The translations under genes and the position numbers were made by a program. From NCBI GenBank assembly GCA_947378965.1, contig CANCMG010000027.1, forward strand, positions 1 to 45,698: a DNA stretch of 45,698 nt. The letters are read 5' to 3'. Shown piece after piece: positions 34,724 to 42,188 of this stretch. Source of the DNA: Alcaligenaceae bacterium. GTDB lineage: Bacteria; Pseudomonadota; Gammaproteobacteria; Burkholderiales; Burkholderiaceae_B. The notes beneath the pieces are model-generated. The model did no database searches. It was given only the letters and a program-made list of their open reading frames with translations, and was not told where the DNA came from. The first letter of the stretch is position 1; each line of letters opens with the position of its first letter.

Positions 34724-35497
34724 TCAATTTGCTGCAGCTAAACCGCCGTCAATCGTAATATAAATACCGGTTGTATAAGACGAGCGCTCTGAGGCCACAA
34801 AGGCAACCGTGTAAGAAATCTCTTCAGGTGTCGCCGGACGACCAAAGGCCATCCCGGATACCATGTCAGTCCAGCGATTTTCGTCGCCATACGTGGCAAG
34901 AGCACGCTGCTTGTAAAGCTTAGTCAAACGCTCAGTCGCAACTGGGCCAGGGCTGACACCCACCACGCGAATACCATCTTTATGTGAGCTACCACCCAAG
35001 GCACGCGTAAAAGCCATCAAACCAGCGTTGGCGGTTGAGCCGGCAATATAAGATGAAGTCAGGCGCTCGCCTGCAGCACCCAAAATATTGACGATCACAC
35101 CTTCGTGACGCGCTTTCATCTTGCGGTAAATTTCACGGCAAAGATTGATGTAGCCAAAGACTTTCAAATCCCACGCGGTGCGCCAGGTATCTTCGTCGAC
35201 AGTCAACAAATCCCCACCAGGGATCGCGCCCGCGTTGTTCACCAAGATATCAAGTTCGCCCGCCCAATCGCTGACTGCCTTAGCCGACCCTTTTGCGCTC
35301 AGGTCAGCCGACAAGTAGTCAACTTTTACGCCGGTGGCTGCTTTGATCTCGGCAGCTAATTCTTTTAAGGCGGCGCCATCACGCGACACCAACAGAACCT
35401 CGCATCCCTCTTGCGCCAACACCATTGCGCACGACTTACCAATCCCTTTCGAGGCACCGGTCACGAGAGCGCGTTTACCCTTGAGTTTTAAATCCAC
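34724..35497 (-). CDS. Short-chain dehydrogenase/reductase-like protein with degenerate catalytic tetrad
   Basis: A 257-residue Rossmann protein of the SDR family. The cofactor motif TGASKGIG (residues 13-20) and NNAG (87-90) are intact, so NAD(P) binding is expected. The active-site region is abnormal: NILGAAGERLTSSY puts no Ser at the usual place, and after Tyr150 comes IAGS, so position 154 is Ser instead of Lys. The Asn of helix 4 also seems replaced by Lys (WDLKVFG). Only Tyr remains of Asn-Ser-Tyr-Lys. I recall the phrase YIAGS plus a following LMAFTRALGG from other SDR-like proteins, so this looks like a subfamily trait and not a random mutation. Start is GTG 35497 with AGGAG upstream. 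Confidence 0.85.
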   Translation of the reverse strand: MDLKLKGKRALVTGASKGIGKSCAMVLAQEGCEVLLVSRDGAALKELAAEIKAATGVKVDYLSADLSAKGSAKAVSDWAGELDILVNNAGAIPGGDLLTVDEDTWRTAWDLKVFGYINLCREIYRKMKARHEGVIVNILGAAGERLTSSYIAGSTANAGLMAFTRALGGSSHKDGIRVVGVSPGPVATERLTKLYKQRALATYGDENRWTDMVSGMAFGRPATPEEISYTVAFVASERSSYTTGIYITIDGGLAAAN

Positions 35498-35538
35498 TGA
35501 TATCTCCTGATTGTTTTAATCACTTGTAAAACCGATTT

Positions 35539-35697
35539 TTTGAAATTTGATAATAATGGCCTAACAAGCATGGTACAGAATTGTGCAACAGAGTTTTTGA
35601 AATCTAATAATTATTACCTAGCAAGCATGGTACAGAAATTATGAAACAGAGTGTTTGAAATCTGATAATCATTACCTAACAAACATGGTAACGAAAA
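35539..35697. repeat. Three tandem copies of a 57-58 bp element
   Basis: Between the SnoaL-like and SDR genes an element beginning TTTGAAAT and containing a variant of ACAAGCATGGTACAGAA occurs three times. Copies begin at 35539, 35596 and 35654, a period of 57 then 58 bases. The shared order is TTTGAAAT, TRATAAT, CCTARCAARCATGGTA, then an AT-rich part ending CAACAGAG or AAACAGAG. The middle copy contains the perfect palindrome TAATAATTATTA; the third has TGATAATCA there. The last copy ends at the stop codon of the SnoaL-like gene. No open frame spans the block. Confidence 0.9.
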
Positions 35698-36276
35698 TTA
35701 GCGCTTTGCGTCAGCTGAGCCCGCAAGCATCTGCCAGAGGGCATCCGACCGATCGCGTTTGGCTAAGGCCCAGATGGGCTGAAGACGATCAACTTGCTGG
35801 GCCGCTTTGACATCTTCGATCGCGACAATACGGCTCGCAATCTTCCAAACCCCTTGTCGGCACTCCATGCGGTCAACGTAGCGACACAGGAGCTCAACCA
35901 CAACCTTCTTGCCCTCTTGCAAAGGTTCGTCACCCAGCCATAACTTGATCGTTTCAAGAGCCTCATGGCCGTAACGCTGATACGCGACGCAGTAGGTTTC
36001 AGCCACTGCGACGTTGTCGCTTAAAAAATCGATCTTGCAATTTCCGATGAAATGCATCGACTGCTCAATCGTTTGGTGACGGCGTTCAAGCCATTCCATA
36101 AACCCGTCAACGTTACCCTTATAACCGCCATGATCGTCATAGGCGTCTGGGTGGTAGGCTTCGCGTACTAAATTCCATTCGCGACGATCGACACCCCGAC
36201 AGTACGATACCAAGTTGTCTTTGATGCGTTCTTTATTTAGAAGTTGCTTTAAACCGTCTGCAGTCACCGAGTCCAT
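35698..36276 (-). CDS. SnoaL-like/NTF2-fold protein
   Basis: A 192-residue protein with the SnoaL_4/NTF2-like fold. It begins with the helix typical of this group (LNKERIKDNLVSYCRGVDRR), then WNLVREAYHPDAYDDHGGYK with the Asp-His pattern at the pocket entrance, and EQSMHFIGNCKIDF. Members include small-subunit-like proteins of ring-hydroxylating dioxygenases, dehydratases and isomerases acting on aromatic or polycyclic molecules. ATG 36276 has AAGGAT upstream, and the gene follows the ligase stop by five bases, so both are one transcript. The specific reaction is unknown. Confidence 0.82.
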   Translation of the reverse strand: MDSVTADGLKQLLNKERIKDNLVSYCRGVDRREWNLVREAYHPDAYDDHGGYKGNVDGFMEWLERRHQTIEQSMHFIGNCKIDFLSDNVAVAETYCVAYQRYGHEALETIKLWLGDEPLQEGKKVVVELLCRYVDRMECRQGVWKIASRIVAIEDVKAAQQVDRLQPIWALAKRDRSDALWQMLAGSADAKR

Positions 36277-36281
36277 TGTTC

Positions 36282-38021
36282 TTATCCTTCATTCTGGTTG
36301 CTAAGCATTGCACGCAAGCGCGTGCGCAGTACTTCTTTTTGGATTTTTCCGGTTGGTGTCATGGGCAAGGCCTCAACAAAATAGCACTCGACCGGGATCT
36401 TAAAGCTTGCAATCTTACCTTTACAGTGCGCGATCACCTGCTGTGCCTGCTTGGGCCCAGACGTTGCGCTAACAATAAAGGCAACAGGCACCTCAGACAA
36501 GCGTGCATCTTGCTTACCGACCACCGCCACATACTCAACGCCTGGCAGTGTTGCAATCAAACCTTCAATTTCAGCGGGCGAAACATTTTCGCCGCCGACT
36601 TTCAACATATCCTTTAGCCTGACCACAAAGCGTACGTGACCGTCGGCGCGCAAAATTCCGGCATCCCCACTTTTGTACCAACCTTCTGAATCGAACACTT
36701 GTTCGGTCGCCTCGGGTTGATTGTGATACCCGATCATGCGACTGTACGAACGTACTTGTATTTCACCAACCTCTCCCATTGCGACCGGCTGTTGGGTGTC
36801 GGGATTGATGACCCGCAACTCGACGCCTGGCAAAGGATAGCCGCTGGCGGCACAGCGTTGTTCAAGATTCGCATTTTGTGGAGTTAAGGTCACGCCACCC
36901 CACAATTCAGTGACGCCATAACCCGATAAAGTAGGGCAGACTTTAGTTTGCGCAGCTTGAGCAAGCTCAATCGTTGAGTCGGCTCCAACAGTCAAGGTAC
37001 CAAAACGCAGACTGCTAATGTCAGACGGCCTTTTTACCAAGGCCAGCATAAAGTCATTGAAGTGTGCATCAAAGCCATGCACCACCGTGACCCGATGCCT
37101 GGCGATCAACTCAAGTGCCTGGTCAACTTGAAAACCGCTCATGATGATCTGTGCACCGCCACACATAAACGACATGATCATCGAATAGCTGATCGCATAC
37201 ACATGAAACAGTGGTAAGTAGGTCAGTTGGACATCGCTTGCCTGTAACTGCATCGCCTCAGCACGATCAAAGCATAAGCGCATGCCGTTGTGGCTTAGCA
37301 GGACCCCCTTCGGATTGCCTGTGGTGCCCGAGGTGTAAACGATTAGGGCGGTATCGGTTGGCATTGGCTTCACGGCCGCAAACTGCTGCGCGCAGGAATC
37401 TTCGTGACTCTGCTGATTGCTTGTCCTGCTTGTCCTGCTTGTATTGCTTGTATTGCTTGTATTGCTTGTATTGCTCTGGTCCAAAAAATTAGCACTACGC
37501 AACACACCAAGGCCGGTGAAGTGCTCCCAACTCAGGGCCCCCGGAATCTCTGAGTCACCCATCATTACCACGCGCCTCAAGCTTGGCACAGCGTCTGAAG
37601 TCAGCAAGCCTTGCGCATCGGTGGACATTTGCCCCAACGCCTCAAGCAAGATCGCGTCAAAATTAACGGGCCCACTCTTCCCCGCAGAAATCAATAACAC
37701 GCTACCCGAATTCTTTAGTGTAAAAGCCAAGTCTTGTGTGCGATAGCGGGTGTTGAGCGGTACCGCCACGGCACCAATTTTGATCACAGCAAACAACAGG
37801 CATTCGAGCATTGCACTGTTGGTCAGCCATAGCGCAACGCGGTCACCCTTTTTGACGCCTAACGTTTGCAACGCGCGCGCAAGCAGAGCGACCTCTTGTT
37901 CGACCTCTTGATAGCTCCAACTCTTGTCTTCAAAGGTGAAGGCCTGACGCGTGCCCCAACGCTGTGCTGCTTGCGCAGGCAAGTCTCCAATCAAGTCACA
38001 ATAAATCAATTGTGCCGTCAT
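36282..38021 (-). CDS. AMP-dependent acyl-CoA synthetase/ligase with a repeat-encoded insert
   Basis: A 579-residue adenylating enzyme that activates a carboxylic acid with ATP and joins it to CoA. Motifs are IVYTSGTTGNPKGVLLSHNG (P-loop-like A3), GYGVTELWGG (A5), WYKSGDAGIL (A7), MLKVGGENVSPAEIE (hinge, A8) and MTPTGKIQK with the catalytic Lys (A10). All are intact. Between the N-terminal region and A3, near residues 183-208, lies an added linker of Ser-Asn-Thr and Ser-Arg-Thr triplets encoded by a 9-bp repeat. The linker probably loops out at the surface. ATG 38021 is preferred to TTG 38030. The chain length and type of substrate are open; neighbours suggest aromatic or alicyclic acids. Confidence 0.9.
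   Translation of the reverse strand: MTAQLIYCDLIGDLPAQAAQRWGTRQAFTFEDKSWSYQEVEQEVALLARALQTLGVKKGDRVALWLTNSAMLECLLFAVIKIGAVAVPLNTRYRTQDLAFTLKNSGSVLLISAGKSGPVNFDAILLEALGQMSTDAQGLLTSDAVPSLRRVVMMGDSEIPGALSWEHFTGLGVLRSANFLDQSNTSNTSNTSNTSRTSRTSNQQSHEDSCAQQFAAVKPMPTDTALIVYTSGTTGNPKGVLLSHNGMRLCFDRAEAMQLQASDVQLTYLPLFHVYAISYSMIMSFMCGGAQIIMSGFQVDQALELIARHRVTVVHGFDAHFNDFMLALVKRPSDISSLRFGTLTVGADSTIELAQAAQTKVCPTLSGYGVTELWGGVTLTPQNANLEQRCAASGYPLPGVELRVINPDTQQPVAMGEVGEIQVRSYSRMIGYHNQPEATEQVFDSEGWYKSGDAGILRADGHVRFVVRLKDMLKVGGENVSPAEIEGLIATLPGVEYVAVVGKQDARLSEVPVAFIVSATSGPKQAQQVIAHCKGKIASFKIPVECYFVEALPMTPTGKIQKEVLRTRLRAMLSNQNEG
37418..37471. repeat. 9-bp minisatellite inside the acyl-CoA ligase gene
   Basis: Six perfect or near-perfect units of nine bases: two TGCTTGTCC and four TGCTTGTAT, followed by a partial unit. 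On the coding strand they give Ser-Arg-Thr twice and Ser-Asn-Thr four times. Nine-base units keep the reading frame, so copy number could change by slippage without loss of function. Confidence 0.95.
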
Positions 38022-38307
38022 ATCATCCAAAGTTATCTTTTTTCGTTTGATTCAATACCGCGGACCTACCACGTCACAAAACGTTGCTGTCACAGCGACT
38101 CAGTTCGACCGCAATCATAGTTAAATATTTCCACTAAACCTGACCGAGATCAAGGCATCTTGTGATTGCACGAAATGGTGCGCCGCCGCAATTGCCGTGC
38201 AGTCAAGGCGGTGGCGCAATTTCAACGCTTCAAATTACGACCTCTCAGGCGAGAAACTGTAGACTTGTTACAGTGAGGCCTGCCCGTCACCACGTTGTCA
38301 ATGACCT
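38022..38307. other. Intergenic region between divergent ligase and monooxygenase genes
   Basis: About 286 bases with the promoters of both the acyl-CoA ligase set (minus) and the HAPMO-like set (plus). An imperfect inverted repeat, GTGCGCCGCC (38179-38188) facing GGCGGTGGCGCA (38209-38220), is the only dyad I see. No open frame with a ribosome binding site is present. Confidence 0.4.
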
Positions 38308-40476
38308 ATGTCGCTTTCAGATTTCAGTTCGATCCGCGCTCGCCTTGAAGGCGCGAACCCAGTCCCCTTAGCCATGGCGCTCATTCACATGACGGGCGAT
38401 CTGTCACTGCTCGAGCACATCACGCCGCATATTCGCGGCGCCTGGGAACATCTTGAATCCATCCCACCTGAGCTCGCGGGCGATATACGCGATCGTATGG
38501 CTGCCTGTATGGTTGAGATGAGCAAAGGTGGCACGCCAAGCATGGCGCAGCCCTCAAGCCAAGTCATACAAAAAATGATGAGTGCAGCGGTTGGTGAACA
38601 AGTTTCTGAAGCCTACGTACCCATGTTGCTTGAGCAAGTCGGCCTACAGGTTAGCGATCAACACATGTTAGACCGTGCACTTCCCGTTGACCCAACTGCA
38701 CGCACTGACACTGACTCCGGTGAACAAATTCACTCAACCGGTCGAACTCACCCAGAATCGACAGCGCAATCGGTGACCAACGATGTCACTCATCATGCAA
38801 GCCGAAACAACCAGCAGTCGAGCCCCAAAACAAACGCCCTGCACGTCGTCATCATCGGCGCCGGCGCCTCGGGCCTGTGCGCAGCCATCCAGCTTGGCAA
38901 ACTTGGCATCCCCTACACTATCTTTGAAAAAAACGCCGAGGTCGGTGGCACTTGGTACGAAAACCGCTATCCAGGCTGTGCGGTGGATACACCCAATCAT
39001 TTTTATCAATTTTCGTTTGAGCCCAACAACAACTGGCCAAACTACTTTTCACAACGCGACGCGATTCAAGCGTATCTAGAGCACTGCGCTGATAAGTATG
39101 AAGTGCGCCAACACATTCGCTTTAATACCGAAGTGTCGTCAGCTGTGTTTGATGAAGCGACGCAAACCTGGTCAATTCAGGCAATCAAGAAGGCGTCCCA
39201 GCTGCCATTTAATCAGGCAACTCAACAGACTGCTGCTCACGACGGTCATCAGAAGGCCAGTCAGACAACTATCGAGACCACTGCTCAAGACACTCATCAG
39301 ATCACGATCCAGACAGTTGACGATACAGATCGCGTCGTGTGCATCCAAGGCAACGCCGTGATCTGTGCCGTAGGACAACTCAACCGTCCAGCGATCCCAA
39401 AACTGCCAGGCCTTGAACACTACCAAGGGCAAGTCGTTCATACTGCTCAATGGCCTAAGCACCTTGACGTGAAGGGTAAAAAAGTTGCCTTGATTGGTAC
39501 CGGCGCCAGCGCTGTTCAAGTGGGCCCCGCCATTGCCGCACAAGTTGAGTCGCTTGCTGTTTTACAACGCTCGGGCAGTTGGGTGGTTCGCAGGCCCAAC
39601 ATCGATGGCGTCGTCAGTGAGGATACCAAGTGGGTATTGAACAATGTGCCCTTTTACGCACCCTGGTATCGGTTTCAATTGTTTTGGGCTTTTGGTGATG
39701 GCTTGTTTGAAGCACTCAAAATCGATCCGACCTGGCAAGGCGGCTCTGACTCGATCAGCGCTTTCAATGCGCGTCTGCGCGAAAGCATGATGAAACACAT
39801 TCGTCGTGAACTGGTTGGTCGTGATGATTTACTTAAAAAAGTCGTGCCTGATTTTCCGCCGTTTGGTAAACGCGTGCTCGGTGACGCAGGTTGGTACAGC
39901 ATGCTCAAGCGTGACAACGTTCGGCTTGAAACAAGTGCGATTAAACAGGTGCACGCCAAGTCTGTTGAACTTGACGATGGCACCTTGATCGAGGCCGACA
40001 TTCTTGTGATGGCCACCGGTTTTCAAGCGGGACGCATGCTATGGCCAATGGATATTCAAGGTCGCGGTGGTGTCACGATCAGACAAAAATGGGGCGACGA
40101 TGACCCTAGAGCGTTCTTAGGAATCACCACACCAGAGTTTCCGAATTTTTTTATGATGTACGGGCCCAATACCAATATTGGTCACGGCGGCAGTGCCCTC
40201 TTTTTGGCCGAATGCCAAACCCGATACTTCATGGGCTTGATTCAGGCGTTACGCGACCAAGCAATCCGTTCAGTTGAGTGTCGCCAAGACGTACACGATC
40301 GCTATAACCAAGAGATTGATAGTCTGCTCGGGCAACTTTCCTGGAGTCATCCTTCAGTCTCGACCTGGTACAAAAACGCAAAGGGTCGCATTGTCACCAA
40401 CCAACCCTGGAGCCTACTCGACTATTGGCGCTTAACCTATGAAGCCAAGCTATCGGATTACCATCTGGTCAGTTAG
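38308..40476 (+). CDS. 4-hydroxyacetophenone-monooxygenase-like Baeyer-Villiger enzyme
   Basis: A 722-residue class B flavoprotein monooxygenase with an extra N-terminal domain of about 115 residues (MSLSDFSSIRARLEGANPVP and onward), as in 4-hydroxyacetophenone monooxygenase. A Thr/Gln/His/Asp-rich linker (about 120-176) joins it to the catalytic part. FAD motif GAGASG is at 184-189, GGTWYENRYPGCAVD near 213-227, fingerprint YQGQVVHTAQWP at 372-383, NADPH motif GTGASA at 397-402, and ATGF near 569. A second low-complexity insert lies at about 292-340 between the two nucleotide-binding regions. The predicted reaction converts a ketone to an ester with NADPH and O2. It leads an operon with an MDR oxidoreductase and an SGNH hydrolase. 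Confidence 0.9.
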   Translation: MSLSDFSSIRARLEGANPVPLAMALIHMTGDLSLLEHITPHIRGAWEHLESIPPELAGDIRDRMAACMVEMSKGGTPSMAQPSSQVIQKMMSAAVGEQVSEAYVPMLLEQVGLQVSDQHMLDRALPVDPTARTDTDSGEQIHSTGRTHPESTAQSVTNDVTHHASRNNQQSSPKTNALHVVIIGAGASGLCAAIQLGKLGIPYTIFEKNAEVGGTWYENRYPGCAVDTPNHFYQFSFEPNNNWPNYFSQRDAIQAYLEHCADKYEVRQHIRFNTEVSSAVFDEATQTWSIQAIKKASQLPFNQATQQTAAHDGHQKASQTTIETTAQDTHQITIQTVDDTDRVVCIQGNAVICAVGQLNRPAIPKLPGLEHYQGQVVHTAQWPKHLDVKGKKVALIGTGASAVQVGPAIAAQVESLAVLQRSGSWVVRRPNIDGVVSEDTKWVLNNVPFYAPWYRFQLFWAFGDGLFEALKIDPTWQGGSDSISAFNARLRESMMKHIRRELVGRDDLLKKVVPDFPPFGKRVLGDAGWYSMLKRDNVRLETSAIKQVHAKSVELDDGTLIEADILVMATGFQAGRMLWPMDIQGRGGVTIRQKWGDDDPRAFLGITTPEFPNFFMMYGPNTNIGHGGSALFLAECQTRYFMGLIQALRDQAIRSVECRQDVHDRYNQEIDSLLGQLSWSHPSVSTWYKNAKGRIVTNQPWSLLDYWRLTYEAKLSDYHLVS
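39233..39328 (+). repeat. Imperfect 48-bp tandem duplication inside the HAPMO-like gene
   Basis: Two 48-base units (39233-39280 and 39281-39328) agree in roughly two thirds of positions; CTGCTCA, TCATCAGA and CAGACA are shared. They encode 16-residue units of the type TAxxDxHQxxxQT in the insert between the two nucleotide-binding domains. The insert appears to have grown by in-frame duplication. Confidence 0.6.
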
Positions 40477-40516
40477 TTGTATGCTCCTGCCTATTCAAAA
40501 CGCCTAAGGTTAAAAA

Positions 40517-41494
40517 ATGCTGTCATATTGGATGCAAACCGTTGAAAACAAAACGGTGCTCGAGCAACGCACAATCGATATCCCCACGCCAGGCCCGAAA
40601 CAGATTTTGGTGCGTTTGCACGCCGCTAGCCTAAATCGCGGTGAGTTTGTGATTGGTCACGGCTTGCATAAAAGCGGTCAAGCTAATCCCGTCGGCATGG
40701 AAGGCGCAGGCGTTGTCAGCGCACTAGGTAGTGAGGTCAAAGGCATCGCTGTGGGCGACAAAGTGATGGGCCGCTGCCGCGGCGCGTTCGCTGAATATGC
40801 CTGTATGGATGCCGTTGAGGCCCTCCCAGTGCCTGCTAACTTAAGCTTTGAACAAGCGGCTAGCGTGCCTCTCACCTTTTTAGTTGTGCACGATATGCTG
40901 TCGCTGCAAGGCAAACTCAAAGCCAATGAGTGGCTGCTGATTCATGGCGTGTCGTCGGGCGTTGGCGTCGCCGCCCTACAAACTGCGAAAGCCATGGGTG
41001 CCAAAGTCATTGGCACTTCGGGCTCACCCGAAAAACTTGCACGCTTAAAAGAGCACGGCTTAGACTTACCCTTGTGCTTGCGCGGTTCAGGCTTTGAAGG
41101 CCCCGTGATGGAAGCCACTGGTGGCAAGGGTGCCAACTTAGTCGTGGATACAGTAGGCGGCTCGGTATTTGCAGAAAGCATTCGCTGTATGGCGTTTGAA
41201 GCGCGCTTTGCGATGGTGGGCTATGTGGATGGCGTACTGTCGGCCGAGCTTGATCTGTTAGCCCTGCATTCAAAACGCTTGCGCTTGTTTGGCGTATCAA
41301 ACAAGTTGCGTTCAGCCGAACAACGCGCTGAATTTTTGCCTGAATTCAAAGCCGAAGTGTTACCCGCGATTGCAGATGGCCGCATCAGACCCTTAGTGGA
41401 TCATGTCTTCGCGTTTGAGCAACTGGCGCAAGCCAAAGAGATGATGGAAACAAACAAGCATGTTGGCAAAATCGTTTTACGCATGCCTGTTTAG
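40517..41494 (+). CDS. Zinc-independent MDR-family oxidoreductase (quinone reductase-like)
   Basis: A 325-residue medium-chain dehydrogenase/reductase. The GroES-like N-terminal half has PKQILVRLHAASLNRGEFVI and VGMEGAGVVSALGSEVKGIA; the zinc-ligand Cys and His residues of alcohol dehydrogenases are missing, so the enzyme belongs to the quinone-oxidoreductase/enoyl-reductase branch. The NADPH-binding Rossmann motif is HGVSSGVGVAALQTAKAMGA at about 143-162, followed by VIGTSGSPEKLARLK. The C-terminal HVGKIVLRM is typical. It follows the HAPMO-like gene by 40 bases with an AAGG site and overlaps the next gene by 35 bases. It could reduce an unsaturated ketone or aldehyde related to the monooxygenase substrate. 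Confidence 0.9.
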   Translation: MLSYWMQTVENKTVLEQRTIDIPTPGPKQILVRLHAASLNRGEFVIGHGLHKSGQANPVGMEGAGVVSALGSEVKGIAVGDKVMGRCRGAFAEYACMDAVEALPVPANLSFEQAASVPLTFLVVHDMLSLQGKLKANEWLLIHGVSSGVGVAALQTAKAMGAKVIGTSGSPEKLARLKEHGLDLPLCLRGSGFEGPVMEATGGKGANLVVDTVGGSVFAESIRCMAFEARFAMVGYVDGVLSAELDLLALHSKRLRLFGVSNKLRSAEQRAEFLPEFKAEVLPAIADGRIRPLVDHVFAFEQLAQAKEMMETNKHVGKIVLRMPV

Positions 41495-42074
41495 TGTTTG
41501 CTTGCTTGGGCTGAGCACCATGACGCAACCGGTTAGCGCACAGCTTAGGCCCGAGCTTGCCCCGCCCGAAGTCATGATGTTGGGCGACTCGATCACTGAA
41601 GCAGGGCCTTGGCAGGCGCTGTTTCCAAACATACGCATCTTGAATCGAGGGGTTCCAGGCCACACCACCTACGATTTGTGGCGCGAGCTGAAAGCAACCG
41701 TGGCGTTACGACCAGCCAAAGTATTTTTGATGATCGGCATCAATGATTTGCTGAGGCGCGCAACGGTTGAGCAAACGTTTAAGCAGTACACCTTGATCGT
41801 TGATGAGCTACAAAAAAATAAAATCACGGTTGTGATGCAAGCCACGCTTGAATGCTCGCGCCCTCAGTGCGGTGGCGCCATCGAGTCTGTCAGATCATTA
41901 AATCAAAAGCTTCAAGCCTTTGCCGTCGCCCGCAATATCCAATGGCTGGATTTGAATCCGGGTTTGACGAACGACGCGCAAGGTCTGTTGCCGAAGTACA
42001 CCTGGGATGGCTTGCATCTTTCAAAGGCTGCTTATCTGTACTGGGCTGAAAGGCTTAAAAGCTTGATTCAGTGA
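41460..42074 (+). CDS. Exported SGNH/GDSL-family hydrolase
   Basis: A 204-residue esterase-like protein. Block I is MMLGDSITEAGP with catalytic Ser44, block II Gly lies in LNRGVPGHTT, block III is MIGINDLLRR with the oxyanion Asn, and block V WDGLHLSKAAY holds the Asp-His pair. A signal peptide-like start (MLAKSFYACLFSVCLLGLST, cut near PVSAQ) predicts a periplasmic or outer location. The gene overlaps the MDR gene by 35 bases in another frame. It may hydrolyse an ester or lactone formed by the monooxygenase, but periplasmic export would place it on the other side of the membrane from that cytosolic enzyme, which weakens the idea. Confidence 0.87.
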   Translation: MLAKSFYACLFSVCLLGLSTMTQPVSAQLRPELAPPEVMMLGDSITEAGPWQALFPNIRILNRGVPGHTTYDLWRELKATVALRPAKVFLMIGINDLLRRATVEQTFKQYTLIVDELQKNKITVVMQATLECSRPQCGGAIESVRSLNQKLQAFAVARNIQWLDLNPGLTNDAQGLLPKYTWDGLHLSKAAYLYWAERLKSLIQ

Positions 42075-42137
42075 GGTCGCGACTCGTCAACGATATAAGG
42101 ACCTACACATCCATGTATTTTGTTATCTTTTAATTAA

Positions 42138-42165
42138 AATTGCATGGTTAATTCAAGATGCAATT
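42138..42165. terminator. Weak hairpin between convergent genes
   Basis: AATTGCAT (42138-42145) pairs with ATGCAATT (42158-42165). A T-rich stretch follows in the minus direction (TTTTAATT), so it could end transcription of the ATPase gene. The stem is AT-rich and the loop 12 bases, so this is tentative. Confidence 0.35.
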
Positions 42166-42188
42166 CTGGGTTGGGGTGATATACCGCA

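Noticed and set aside
37417-37746. A plus-strand frame encoding a Leu/Val-repeat peptide across the minisatellite
   Set aside because: It is the reverse reading of the 9-bp repeat in the acyl-CoA ligase gene, whose motifs are intact on the other strand.
38167-38182. TGCAC-N6-GTGC resembling an NtrC site
   Set aside because: The spacing is one base short of the NtrC consensus and there is no sigma-54 promoter nearby.
38172-38186. GAAATGGTGCGCCGC, which also occurs on the minus strand in the dyad at 11208-11222
   Set aside because: A 15-base match between two places is expected about once or twice by chance in a window of this size, and the second site lacks the dyad partner.
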